Source of the DNA: Histidinibacterium lentulum
GTDB lineage: Bacteria; Pseudomonadota; Alphaproteobacteria; Rhodobacterales; Rhodobacteraceae
NCBI RefSeq assembly: GCF_003789055.1
Contig: NZ_ML119088.1
Location: forward strand, 124,001 to 188,000
Direction of reading: 5' to 3'
DNA: 64,000 nucleotides
Positions 35,606 through 43,873 of this stretch are shown here, one piece after another. The position numbers were made by a program, and so were the translations under genes. The notes below the pieces were generated by a model. The model had not been told where the DNA came from. It did no database searches and was given only the letters and a program-made list of their open reading frames with translations. Each line of letters opens with the position of its first letter. Within the stretch, counting starts at the first letter, position 1.

Positions 35606-36619
35606 ATGACCGCACCCCTCTTCCAGGGCCTCTTCGACAAGAGCATCACCGACATCCCCGCCGCCGCCGACAAGCAGCGCTACATGACCAGCGTGGCCCC
35701 CGCGGCGAAGAACCAGGGCCGCTGGATCGAACAGCCGCGCCTGCCGCATCCGGTGGGCGAGATGGGCGTGACCGAATGCCAGGGCCGCATCCACGTCTTC
35801 GGCGGCTATTCGAACCGCCGCGTCGACGGGAACTACCACCAGGTCTTCGATCCCGCCTCCGGCGAATGGAGCCTGAAGGCGGAGTTCCCGCACCGCTGCA
35901 ACCACAATTCCGCCGCCGCCATCGGCGGGCGGATCTACAGCTTCGGCGGCTTCGTCGAGCAGAACCGCTGCCCGCATTCGAAATGCTTCGTCTACGACAC
36001 GGCCAGCGACACCTGGGAGTCCATCGCGCCGATCTCCCGACCGCGCGGCGCGATCTTCGCCATCGTCCTGAACGACAGGATCCACCTCCTCGGCGGCCGC
36101 GACGTGCGGTCCGTCGAATGGCACGAGGTCTACGACCCCGAGACCGACAGCTACACCGATCTCGGCCCGATGATGGGCTCGACCAAGACCCAGCCCTACG
36201 CGGGCCAGCGCGACCACATGGGCGTCGTCGTGGTGGACGGGAAGATCCACGCCATCGGCGGGCGGATGGACAGCTACGACTTCAACACCGGCCTGCACGG
36301 CGTCTATGACCCGCAATCCGACAGCTGGTCCTTCCGCGCGCCCCTGCCGGTGCCCCGCAGCGGGCCGTCGGCCGCCTATGTCAACGGCCGGATCGTTGTG
36401 TTCGGCGGCGAGGCCACCGGCAAGGTCTTCGGCACCAACGAGGCCTACGACCCCGAGACGGACAGCTGGGAGGCGCTGGCGCCCATGCCCGTGCCGCGCC
36501 ACGGCCTGCACGGCGCCACCGTCGCGGTGATCGGCGACATGGTCCACGTCCCCGGCGGCGGTCCCGTCCCCGGCGGCAGCGTCCAGGGCGCCTATCACGA
36601 CGCCTTCACCCTGGCCTGA
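35606..36619 (+). CDS. Kelch-repeat beta-propeller protein
   Basis: A 337-residue protein without signal peptide, containing about six kelch blades recognised by the Gly-Gly ends: RIHVFGGY, RIYSFGGF, RIHLLGGR, KIHAIGGR, RIVVFGGE and MVHVPGGG, each followed by 'YDP-TDSW' type strands (VYDTASDTWESIA; VYDPQSDSWSFRA; AYDPETDSWEALA). Cytoplasmic kelch proteins in bacteria include epimerases, oxidases and binding modules; no catalytic signature is visible. The 70-residue N-terminal region before the first blade is unusual and may add a cap. Gene spacing places it in the catabolic operon. Confidence 0.88.
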   Translation: MTAPLFQGLFDKSITDIPAAADKQRYMTSVAPAAKNQGRWIEQPRLPHPVGEMGVTECQGRIHVFGGYSNRRVDGNYHQVFDPASGEWSLKAEFPHRCNHNSAAAIGGRIYSFGGFVEQNRCPHSKCFVYDTASDTWESIAPISRPRGAIFAIVLNDRIHLLGGRDVRSVEWHEVYDPETDSYTDLGPMMGSTKTQPYAGQRDHMGVVVVDGKIHAIGGRMDSYDFNTGLHGVYDPQSDSWSFRAPLPVPRSGPSAAYVNGRIVVFGGEATGKVFGTNEAYDPETDSWEALAPMPVPRHGLHGATVAVIGDMVHVPGGGPVPGGSVQGAYHDAFTLA

Positions 36620-36680
36620 CCTGCCGGCCCGGCGCACCGCGCCGGGCCGCGCGCCCCTCCCGCCCCCAAAGGAGACCGCC

Positions 36681-37478
36681 ATGACCACGACCCGTGTCGC
36701 GCTGCCGGACGGCGTGTCGCTCGCCACCCGCCTCGACGGGCCCGAGGACGCGCCCGTCATCATCCTGTCGAACTCGCTCGGCGCGAACCTCGCCATGTGG
36801 GACGGCCAGATCGACCTCCTGACCCGCAAGTACCGCGTCCTGCGCTACGACCAGCGCGGCCACGGCGGCAGCGACGCGCCGCCCGGCGCCTACGGCTTCG
36901 ACATGCTCGTGGCCGACGTGGTGGCGCTGATGGATCACCACGGCATCGAGCGGGCCGATTTCATGGGCCTCTCCATGGGCGCCATGACCGGCATGGGCCT
37001 CGCCCTCGCCCATCCGGACCGGTTCGGCCGCATGGTGCTTGCCGACGCGAAATCCGTGGCCACCGACGCCTACAAGGCGATGTGGGACGGCCGGATCGAG
37101 ACGATCCGCACCGAGGGCATCGGCAAGGTCGCGGAGGCCTCGCTCGGCCTGTGGTTCACCGAGGACTTCCGCGCCGCCCATCCCGATGCCACAGAGGCGG
37201 CCCGCCGGATGATCGCCGCCACCGATCCCGATGGCTACATCTCGAGCTGCCACGCCCTGCGGGAGCTCGACTATCTGAAGGATCTCCCCCGGATCGCCCT
37301 GCCGGTGCTCTATCTCTGCGGCGGCGAGGACAAGGGCGCGCCGCCCGACGAGATGCGGCACATGGCCGAGGTCACGCCGGGCGCGCGCTATGTGGAGATC
37401 CCCGCAGCGGGCCATGTCTCGAACATCAACCGGCCCGAGGCCTTCAACGCGGCGGTGGCGGAGTTCCTGGGCCTCTGA
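36681..37478 (+). CDS. Alpha/beta hydrolase, 3-oxoadipate enol-lactonase-like
   Basis: A 265-residue hydrolase with PcaD-like features: the opening VIILSNSLGANLAMWDGQID, YDQRGHGGSDAPPGAYGFDM, the nucleophile elbow MGLSMGAMTG (Ser98), an acidic residue in LCGGEDKGAPPDEM and the catalytic His in IPAAGHVSNINRPEAF. PcaD hydrolyses 3-oxoadipate enol-lactone to 3-oxoadipate in the beta-ketoadipate route; no pcaB/pcaC partners are adjacent, so a related lactone or ester may be the true substrate. It is the last gene of the rightward cluster and converges on the outer-membrane protein gene (60 bases). Confidence 0.88.
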   Translation: MTTTRVALPDGVSLATRLDGPEDAPVIILSNSLGANLAMWDGQIDLLTRKYRVLRYDQRGHGGSDAPPGAYGFDMLVADVVALMDHHGIERADFMGLSMGAMTGMGLALAHPDRFGRMVLADAKSVATDAYKAMWDGRIETIRTEGIGKVAEASLGLWFTEDFRAAHPDATEAARRMIAATDPDGYISSCHALRELDYLKDLPRIALPVLYLCGGEDKGAPPDEMRHMAEVTPGARYVEIPAAGHVSNINRPEAFNAAVAEFLGL

Positions 37479-37538
37479 CCGGCTTTGCAGCGCCCAGCCG
37501 CCCGGCCTGCAAGAAGTGCCCGACCCCCGGACCTCGGC

Positions 37539-38306
37539 TCAGAACCGCCAGGTCGCGCCGATGAGGGGGCCGCTCAGGTAGCCCTCGAACCGGGTCCCGC
37601 CGTCGCGGTAGTCGAGATAGAGATGCCGCCAGCCCGCGGAGAGATAGAGGTTGTCGGTGGCCTGGTAGTTCGCGGTGACGACGCCTTGCCAGGTGCTCTC
37701 CGATCCGACGCCGAAGCCGCCGACATCGGCATAGCCGATCAGCGACCAGCGCGGGGCGACCTCGGTGTTGACGCGCAGCGCGAGGATCGGGTCGGTGAAG
37801 GTCACCTCGCGCTCGGCGCGGACACCGGCCAGCGGCACCTCCACGAGACCGTTCAGCCGCCAGTGACGGAACCCGCCCAGCAGATCGACCGTGGTTCCGG
37901 CGGCGGGCCGGAAGCGCTGGCCGGCGGCCAGCGTGACGGAGGTGATGTCCACCTCCCCCGCTGCCGGAACCCCGGGCGGCACCAGCCCGTCCCGCGAGGA
38001 GGCGCTGTAGGTGAAATCTCCCACCACCACGAAATCGCCCCGGCGCACGAGGCCGGTGGCGAAGAAGGCGCCGTCGAGATCCTCGAGAACCTCGCTCAGG
38101 GACTTGTCGAAGGAGAGGGTGGGCGCCCCGGTGAAGGGCGTGAGATCGCCGCCGACGCCTGCGCCCCAGCCATAGAGGGTGACCTGTCCGGACCAGTCGG
38201 ACGCGCCGGTCTGGGCCTCGGCGGTCGCGGGCAGGCCGACCGTCCCGAAGGCGAGCAGCGCCACGGCGGCAAGGGACCGGGCGGGGGCGGGCAGGGTCAT
38301 CGGCAT
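37539..38306 (-). CDS. Outer-membrane beta-barrel protein (MipA/OmpW-like porin)
   Basis: A 255-residue protein with a clear signal peptide (about 31 residues, SLAAVALLAFGTVGLPATAEA) and a mature part of alternating hydrophobic/hydrophilic strands ending in an aromatic residue (GATWRF), the C-terminal signature of outer-membrane barrels. Strands such as LYLSAGWRHLYLDYRDGGT fit. It resembles the small outer-membrane proteins found in Rhodobacteraceae; no substrate is known. The ATG overlaps the stop of the amidohydrolase gene (TGATG), so the two are co-translated and may work together at the cell envelope. Confidence 0.82.
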   Translation of the reverse strand: MPMTLPAPARSLAAVALLAFGTVGLPATAEAQTGASDWSGQVTLYGWGAGVGGDLTPFTGAPTLSFDKSLSEVLEDLDGAFFATGLVRRGDFVVVGDFTYSASSRDGLVPPGVPAAGEVDITSVTLAAGQRFRPAAGTTVDLLGGFRHWRLNGLVEVPLAGVRAEREVTFTDPILALRVNTEVAPRWSLIGYADVGGFGVGSESTWQGVVTANYQATDNLYLSAGWRHLYLDYRDGGTRFEGYLSGPLIGATWRF

Positions 38307-39766
38307 CAGAGGGTCTCCTTGAAGACGCGCCCGTCCTTCATGACGAGCCTGAGGGTGGAGTCGGGATCGCCGAGGAAGGCGAGATCGGTTTCCGGATCGC
38401 CGTCCCAGACGAGGAGGTCGGCCAGGGCGCCTTCGGCGATCACCCCCAGCCGCCCGTCATAGGGCGCGCGGGGCCCCGAGAGCGCCAGCAGGTCGCCCGC
38501 GGCCCCGGTGGCCATGCGCAGCGCCTCCAGCGGCGACATGAAGCGCGCAAGTTTCGCAAGCTGGCGGCCCTGGCTGGACGACCCGCCGGGGTTCATCAGG
38601 ATGTCGGTCCCGAAGGCCATGTTCACGCCCTCGGCCCGGCCTTCCTCGAAGGCGCGCACGGTGCCCTCGGCCACTTCGAGCTGCTTCGCGCGCTGGATCG
38701 GGTCGGTGCGGGGGTTGGCGTCCTCGTCGGCGAGGAAGGGCTGGATCGACCACCAGGCGCCTTCCTCGCGCATCATGCGGATCGTCTCGGTATCGGCGAG
38801 CTGGCCGTGCTCGATGGATTTGACGCCCGCGCGCAGCGACCGCCGGATGCCCTCGGGGGTGTAGACATGGGCGCAGACATAGGTGCCCCAGTCGGCGGCT
38901 GCGCGCACGGCGGCCTCCATCTCCTCCTCGAGGAACTGCGCCGTGTCGAGCGGATCGTAGAGCGACGACACCCCGCCGCCGGCCATGATCTTGATCTGAC
39001 TCGCGCCCCTCATCAGCTGCTCGCGGGTGCGGCGCAGCACCTCGTCGCGCCCGTCCGCGATGGCGGCGACGCCGGTGCGCTCGGTGTAATCCGCGGGATC
39101 GGCGTCCATCCGGGGCAGGCTGCTCAGCAGCCGGAAGTCGCCGTGACCCGAGGTCTGGGAGATCATCGCGCCCGAAGGGAAGATGCGCGGACCGGCCACC
39201 ACGCCGCGGTCCACGGCCATCTTGAGGCCGAACACGGGACCACCGGTGTCGCGCACGGTGGTGAAGCCGCGCATCAGCGTGGCGCCCGCCTCCTGGCCGG
39301 AGACCAGGTGGACGAAGGCGATGTCCTGGGTCAGCGCCACGATCTGGCTCACGCTCACGAGGGTCGCGTGCCAGTGGCAGTCGATCAGGCCCGGCGTGAC
39401 CGCCCGGCCGCCGCAGTCGATCACCTCGGCCTCAGCCGGCCCGGTGCCCGCCGCGGGCAGGGCGGTGATGCGGCTGCCCTCGATCAGGATATCGCGCCCG
39501 GTCTGCATCGCGAGCGTCGTGCCGTCGAAATAGCGCAGGTTGGTCAGAAGCTTCGGCCGCCCCGGCGTCTGTGCCCGAAGCTCGGTCGGCGCAAGGCCGA
39601 AGCCCGCGAAAAGGCCCACGACAGCGGCGCTGCCGCCGAGGAACTCCCGCCGGGAGATATCCGCCTCGATCCGGGCCATGGCCCTCCGTGTCTCCGGTGC
39701 GCCGCAGAGACAGGGGTTGATGGCGTCGGCGCCGCTCTCGGCGCTCTGGCAGCAGGTGTAACACAT
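38306..39766 (-). CDS. Tat-exported amidohydrolase with Cys-rich leader
   Basis: A 486-residue metal-dependent amidohydrolase (imidazolonepropionase/dipeptidase-like). A twin-arginine signal (SRREFLGGSAAVVGLFAGFG, residues 38-57) precedes the catalytic domain with VTPGLIDCHWHATLVSVSQI (first His pair), SQIKIMAGGGVSS (Lys), CAHVYTPEGIRR (His), GVKSIEHGQL (His) and MAFGTDILMNPGG (Asp). Before the Tat motif lie 37 residues with Cys at 2, 5, 6, 19 and 21. A second start at Met30 (39679) also has a GGAGGG site and would give a conventional Tat leader. The enzyme is expected in the periplasm, with the downstream barrel protein as neighbour. Confidence 0.87.
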   Translation of the reverse strand: MCYTCCQSAESGADAINPCLCGAPETRRAMARIEADISRREFLGGSAAVVGLFAGFGLAPTELRAQTPGRPKLLTNLRYFDGTTLAMQTGRDILIEGSRITALPAAGTGPAEAEVIDCGGRAVTPGLIDCHWHATLVSVSQIVALTQDIAFVHLVSGQEAGATLMRGFTTVRDTGGPVFGLKMAVDRGVVAGPRIFPSGAMISQTSGHGDFRLLSSLPRMDADPADYTERTGVAAIADGRDEVLRRTREQLMRGASQIKIMAGGGVSSLYDPLDTAQFLEEEMEAAVRAAADWGTYVCAHVYTPEGIRRSLRAGVKSIEHGQLADTETIRMMREEGAWWSIQPFLADEDANPRTDPIQRAKQLEVAEGTVRAFEEGRAEGVNMAFGTDILMNPGGSSSQGRQLAKLARFMSPLEALRMATGAAGDLLALSGPRAPYDGRLGVIAEGALADLLVWDGDPETDLAFLGDPDSTLRLVMKDGRVFKETL

Positions 39767-39948
39767 CGTCTCGCCCCTCGAAGACCGACGCTGCGCGAAC
39801 GACGGTATCACCTCCACTTGACAAAGAGGCTACGGCCCAGCCGACGTGGGGTCAATTCACGAAGCGCGACCCCCGAAGAGCGGGAAGGCAGCGGACGAAA
39901 TCTCTGGGAAGTCAGGATATTTCCATGATATCAATATCTTGAAGGGGC

Positions 39949-39963
39949 GTTTCATCGTGAAAC
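39949..39963. terminator. Hairpin GTTTCA-tcg-TGAAAC after the DUF6476 gene
   Basis: A perfect 6-bp stem with a three-base loop lies two bases beyond the stop of the leftward gene at 39965. It may end that transcript or act in the 198-base region upstream of the amidohydrolase gene. The sequence around it is markedly AT-richer than the neighbourhood (ATTTCCATGATATCAATATC). Confidence 0.4.
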
Positions 39964-39964
39964 G

Positions 39965-40294
39965 TTACTCTGCGTCGATCTCGACGGTCTGGATCAGCGC
40001 CCCCGAGGCGCGCGAGAAGACGAAGATCCGGTCGTCCGACCCCACCACGGCGATCCAGTCCGCTCCTTGCGTGAAGGCCCGCGCCTCCACCCCCTCGGGC
40101 AGCGAAATCCGCTCTGGCAAGGGCAGCGGGTCCGCGCTAAGTCGCAGGACGAGGGCGGCGATCAGGATCGTGAAGCCCGCGATCATCACGACCGTCAGCA
40201 CCGTGACGAGCCTCATCAGGAGGCGCAGGTGCGGCGGCAGCCTGGGATCGCCCTCTGCCTCGCGATCTTCGTCCGGAGAGTTCCCCGCCGCCAA
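39965..40294 (-). CDS. DUF6476 family membrane protein
   Basis: A 109-residue protein with a polar N-terminus, one membrane segment (about residues 30-52, VTVLTVVMIAGFTILIAALV) and a periplasmic beta domain (LPEGVEARAFTQGADWIAVV, RIFVFSRASGALIQTVEID). This matches a small conserved family of Rhodobacteraceae (DUF6476). Function unknown. Its start shares one base with the divergent pseudouridine synthase gene, as seen for this pair in related genomes (from memory). Confidence 0.8.
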   Translation of the reverse strand: MAAGNSPDEDREAEGDPRLPPHLRLLMRLVTVLTVVMIAGFTILIAALVLRLSADPLPLPERISLPEGVEARAFTQGADWIAVVGSDDRIFVFSRASGALIQTVEIDAE

Positions 40295-41322
40295 TGCCGC
40301 CCTCCGTCGTCACCTTCCGGATCGCCCCCGATCCCCCGCCGCGCCTTGATAAGGCGCTGGCCCGCGATGTGCCAGAGGAGGCCGCCCTCAGCCGCTCGCG
40401 CCTCGCCCGGATCATCCCCGAGGGCGCGGTGCGCGTGAACGGCGTGGTGGTGACCTCTCCCAAGGCCCGCGTGGGCGTCGGCGACGCCGTCGAGATCGCC
40501 CTCGATCTCGAGCAGGACAGCCACATGGGCGCCGAGGCGATCCCGCTCGACATCCGCTACGAGGACGACGAGATCATCGTGGTGATGAAACCCCCCGGCC
40601 TCGTCGTCCACCCCGCGCCCGGCACCCCCGACGGGACGCTGGTGAACGCCCTGATCCATCACTGCGGCACGAGCCTGTCCGGCGTCGGCGGAGAGCGGCG
40701 GCCCGGGATCGTGCACCGGCTCGACAAGGACACGTCGGGGCTGATGGTCGCCGCCAAGACCGACCGCGCCCACCACGCGCTGCAGGTCCAGTTCGAGGCC
40801 CGCGAGGTGGAGAGGCTCTACCGCGCGGTCTGCTTCGGCGTGCCGGACGCCGCCGATCCGCGTCTCGCCGGCATCCGCGGCACGAGCTTCGAGGCGGGCG
40901 GCGTGCTGAAGATCGACGCGCCGCTCGCCCGCCACCGCACCGACCGCCAGCGCCAGGCGGTGACCTGGTCCGGCGGCCGCCATGCCGTGACGCGGGTCCG
41001 CGTGATCGAGACCTTCGGCCACCCCGCCGCCGCCGCGCTCGTCGAATGCCGGCTGGAGACCGGGCGCACGCACCAGATCCGCGTCCACATGGCCCATGTC
41101 GGCCACGGCCTGATCGGCGATCCCGTCTACGGCGGCCGCCGACGCCTGTCCGCCCGGTCCGTGCCGGCGGAGGGCCGCGCGGCGGCGGAAGGCTTTCCCC
41201 GCCAGGCCCTCCATGCGGCCACGCTGGGGTTCCGGCACCCCGCCTCGGGCAAGTTCCTGCGCTTCTCCGCTGACCTGCCGCCCGATCTCCGGGCGCTTGT
41301 CGAGGCCCTGCGACCGGCGTGA
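40294..41322 (+). CDS. RluA-family (RluD-like) pseudouridine synthase
   Basis: A 342-residue enzyme that isomerises uridines in 23S rRNA. An N-terminal S4 domain (RLARIIPEGAVRVNGVVVTS) precedes the catalytic domain with MKPPGLVVHPAPGTPDGTLV and the motif PGIVHRLDKDTSGLMVAAK, whose Asp is the nucleophile. The pattern TGRTHQIRVHMAHVGHGLIG follows. The combination S4 plus RluA domain is that of RluD, which modifies helix 69; RluC would be similar in length, so the exact target is not certain. Confidence 0.92.
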   Translation: MPPSVVTFRIAPDPPPRLDKALARDVPEEAALSRSRLARIIPEGAVRVNGVVVTSPKARVGVGDAVEIALDLEQDSHMGAEAIPLDIRYEDDEIIVVMKPPGLVVHPAPGTPDGTLVNALIHHCGTSLSGVGGERRPGIVHRLDKDTSGLMVAAKTDRAHHALQVQFEAREVERLYRAVCFGVPDAADPRLAGIRGTSFEAGGVLKIDAPLARHRTDRQRQAVTWSGGRHAVTRVRVIETFGHPAAAALVECRLETGRTHQIRVHMAHVGHGLIGDPVYGGRRRLSARSVPAEGRAAAEGFPRQALHAATLGFRHPASGKFLRFSADLPPDLRALVEALRPA

Positions 41323-41436
41323 TACGCGCAGACGGAGTTGAAACGCCCCTCACATGTGCGAGAACGCACGGCAATCGGGTTGGAACTATTGCCTTGTTGA
41401 GGTCATCTTTTCTTAGGAGATGGCCGTTACGCAGGG

Positions 41437-41465
41437 TTGACCGCCGCTGTTACCGCCACCATATC
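41437..41465 (+). promoter_or_regulatory. Candidate promoter of rpoH
   Basis: TTGACC (41437-41442), 17 bases, CATATC (41460-41465) would start transcription roughly 30 bases ahead of the rpoH ATG at 41500, itself behind GGGAGGGG. The remaining 177-base interval after the pseudouridine synthase gene shows no other clear signal. Assigned by consensus similarity only. Confidence 0.35.
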
Positions 41466-41499
41466 CATGTTAAGCCCATATACATTGGGAGGGGCAGAC

Positions 41500-42396
41500 A
41501 TGTCGACTTACGCAAATCTTCCGGCGCCCTCGCCGGAGCAGGGCCTGAACCGGTACCTGCAGGAAATCCGACGGTTCCCGATGCTGGAGCCCGAAGAGGA
41601 ATACATGCTGGCGAAACGCTGGGTGGAGGCCGAGGATACCGAGGCCGCCCACAAGCTGGTGACCAGCCACCTGCGGCTCGCCGCGAAGATCGCCATGGGC
41701 TATCGCGGCTACGGCCTGCCGCAGGCGGAGGTCATCTCCGAGGCGAACGTGGGCCTGATGCAGGCGGTGAAGCGGTTCGACCCGGAAAAGGGTTTCCGCC
41801 TCGCGACCTACGCCATGTGGTGGATCCGCGCCTCGATCCAGGAATACATCCTGCGGTCCTGGAGCCTGGTGAAGCTGGGGACCACCTCGGCGCAGAAGAA
41901 ACTGTTCTTCAACCTGCGCAAGGCCAAGGCCCGGATCGGCGCGCTGGAAGAGGGCGACCTGCGGCCCGAGAACGTCGCGCGGATCGCCCATGACCTCGGC
42001 GTGACGGAGCAGGAGGTCGTGTCGATGAACCGGCGCCTGTCCGGCGGCGACGCCTCGCTCAACGCCCAGGTGGGCCGCGAGGACGACGGGACCGCCCAGT
42101 GGCAGGACTGGCTCGAGGACGAGGACGCGGACCAGGCCACCGCCTACGAGGAGCGCGACGAGCTCGAATCCCGGCGAGAGTTGCTGGCGGCGGCGATGGA
42201 TGTGCTGAACGACCGCGAGCGGGATATCCTCGTCCAGCGCCGCCTCAAGGACGAGGTGGTGACACTGGAGGAGCTGTCGGCCCAGTACGACGTGAGCCGC
42301 GAGCGGATCCGCCAGATCGAGGTGCGGGCCTTCGAGAAGCTGCAGAAGCGGATGCAGGAACTGGCGCGCGAGAAGGGCATGCTGACCCCCGCCTGA
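41500..42396 (+). CDS. rpoH: RNA polymerase sigma-32 factor
   Basis: A 298-residue heat-shock sigma factor. Region 1.2/2.1 LNRYLQEIRRFPMLEPEEEY, region 2 SHLRLAAKIAMGYRGYGLPQ then GLMQAVKRFDPEKGFRLATY and AMWWIRASIQEYILRSWSLV, the RpoH box QKKLFFNLRKAKARI, region 3 VARIAHDLGVTEQEVVSMNR and region 4 LNDRERDILVQRRL with TLEELSAQYDVSRERIRQIE are complete. The start at 41500 (MSTYANLPAPSPEQGLN) follows GGGAGGGG. Some Rhodobacterales carry two rpoH paralogues; which one this is cannot be told. Confidence 0.95.
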   Translation: MSTYANLPAPSPEQGLNRYLQEIRRFPMLEPEEEYMLAKRWVEAEDTEAAHKLVTSHLRLAAKIAMGYRGYGLPQAEVISEANVGLMQAVKRFDPEKGFRLATYAMWWIRASIQEYILRSWSLVKLGTTSAQKKLFFNLRKAKARIGALEEGDLRPENVARIAHDLGVTEQEVVSMNRRLSGGDASLNAQVGREDDGTAQWQDWLEDEDADQATAYEERDELESRRELLAAAMDVLNDRERDILVQRRLKDEVVTLEELSAQYDVSRERIRQIEVRAFEKLQKRMQELAREKGMLTPA

Positions 42397-42424
42397 CGCG
42401 GTCGAGGTCGGTGACTTCGGGCCT

Positions 42425-42448
42425 CCGGCGGCGACATCATGCCGCCGG
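42425..42448 (+). terminator. Hairpin downstream of rpoH
   Basis: CCGGCGGC (42425-42432) pairs perfectly with GCCGCCGG (42441-42448) around an eight-base loop, 29 bases after the rpoH stop. It is a likely terminator in the 183-base gap before the oxidoreductase gene; it has no T-tract. Confidence 0.5.
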
Positions 42449-42579
42449 GGCGCAGCCGTCGGTGCCGATGGCGTGACGGACGGGCATCCCCGGCGGGATC
42501 AATGGATCGCAACCGACATGGAGAGGCCTTGCCATCCCGGCATGGGTCCGGTCTGGTGCCGCGCGGGAGGACCAGAGAC

Positions 42580-43551
42580 ATGACCGATCCGATCCGTTGG
42601 GGCGTCCTCGGCGCCGCGAATTTCGCGCGGAACCACATGGCGCCGGCGATCCACGCGGCGCGCGGTGCCGAGTTGTCCGCGCTCGCCACCTCGTCGGAGG
42701 ACAAGGCGGCGCCGTTCCGGGAGTTCGCACCGGGCCTGAAGGTTCATGGCAGCTACGAGGCGCTTCTTGCGGATCCGGAGATCGACGCGGTCTATGTGCC
42801 GCTGCCGAACCATCTGCATTGCGAATGGGCGCTGAAGGCGCTGGAGGCGGGCAAGCATGTCCTCGTCGAGAAGCCGATGGGCCTGAAGGCCACGGACTTC
42901 GATCCGGTGATCGCGGCGCGGGACCGGACGGGCCTTCTGGCGGCCGAGGCCTTCATGATCGTGCACCACCCGCAGTTCCGGCGCGCGCGCGAGCTGGTGC
43001 AGGGCGGGGCGATCGGGCCGCTGGTGCAGGTCGACTGCGTGTTTTCCTTCATGAACCGCGACGGCGAGAACATCCGCAACCGGCCCGAAACGGGCGGCGG
43101 CGCCATGGGCGATATCGGCGTCTATGCGCTGGGCTCGGCGCGGTTCGTCACCGGCGCGGAGCCCGACGCGGTGGACCATGCCGATATCGTGCGCGAGAAC
43201 GGGGTCGACGTGACAGCGCGGATCGCAGCGCGGTTCCCGGGCTTCATTTACTCGGGAACGGTGTCGATGCGGGCCTTTCCTCGGCAATACATCGCGTTTC
43301 ACGGGGAGGACGGCGTGCTGACGCTCACCTGTCCGTTCAACGCGGGCGTCTTCGACCAGGCGGAGCTGCGGCTTGAGCGCGGGGCCGGGCGGGTCGAGGT
43401 CGAGAGATGGCCCGGCGTGAACCAGTATGTGCTGCAGGTGGAGGCATGCGGCCATTCCGTGCGCGACGGGGCGGCCTATCCCTGCCCGCTGGAGTTCAGC
43501 CGCGGCACCCAGACGATGATCGACATGGTCTTTGCCGCTGCCGAAGGGTAA
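42580..43551 (+). CDS. Gfo/Idh/MocA-family oxidoreductase
   Basis: A 323-residue NAD(P)-dependent sugar or polyol oxidoreductase. The N-terminal Rossmann loop WGVLGAANFARNHMAPAI, the YVPLPNHLHCEWALKALEAG stretch and the EKPMGLKATDF motif (catalytic Lys) are typical, followed by the C-terminal substrate domain with GGGAMGDIGVYALGSARFVT (conserved Asp/Tyr region). The ATG at 42580 follows GGGAGG. The substrate cannot be read from sequence. The next gene starts ten bases after its stop. Confidence 0.9.
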   Translation: MTDPIRWGVLGAANFARNHMAPAIHAARGAELSALATSSEDKAAPFREFAPGLKVHGSYEALLADPEIDAVYVPLPNHLHCEWALKALEAGKHVLVEKPMGLKATDFDPVIAARDRTGLLAAEAFMIVHHPQFRRARELVQGGAIGPLVQVDCVFSFMNRDGENIRNRPETGGGAMGDIGVYALGSARFVTGAEPDAVDHADIVRENGVDVTARIAARFPGFIYSGTVSMRAFPRQYIAFHGEDGVLTLTCPFNAGVFDQAELRLERGAGRVEVERWPGVNQYVLQVEACGHSVRDGAAYPCPLEFSRGTQTMIDMVFAAAEG

Positions 43552-43561
43552 ATTGCCACCG

Positions 43562-43870
43562 ATGGACAGGGACGACGATCAGAAGACCATGGGCCGGATC
43601 ACCGGCGAGCAGGTCGAGCCGGAGGGGCGTGAGGGGCTGCTGATGCGGCTCGTCCACATGATCCTGATCGGGATCATGCTGTCCTTTGCCGGCACCGCGC
43701 TGACGATCATGGCTGTCATCCAGTTCGTGATCATGCTGATCAACCGCGGCGAGCCGAACGAGCGGCTTGCCGAGCTGGGCACGGATCTGGGGATCTGGAT
43801 GGCCAAGGCCGCCCGCTACCAGACGGCGGCGAGCGACGTGAAGCCCTGGCCCTGGACGGAGCTCGACTGA
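43562..43870 (+). CDS. DUF4389 domain membrane protein
   Basis: A 102-residue inner-membrane protein. A basic/acidic N-terminus leads to one long or two short hydrophobic helices (MILIGIMLSFAGTALTIMAV, IQFVIMLI), then RGEPNERLAELGTDLGIWMA and a C-terminal WPWTEL, matching DUF4389 ('GE-NERL--fg--la-Y--q---Y-t--se-KPfPF'). Function unknown. It ends four bases before the convergent pepF gene and likely is co-transcribed with the oxidoreductase. Confidence 0.82.
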   Translation: MDRDDDQKTMGRITGEQVEPEGREGLLMRLVHMILIGIMLSFAGTALTIMAVIQFVIMLINRGEPNERLAELGTDLGIWMAKAARYQTAASDVKPWPWTELD

Positions 43871-43873
43871 GGC

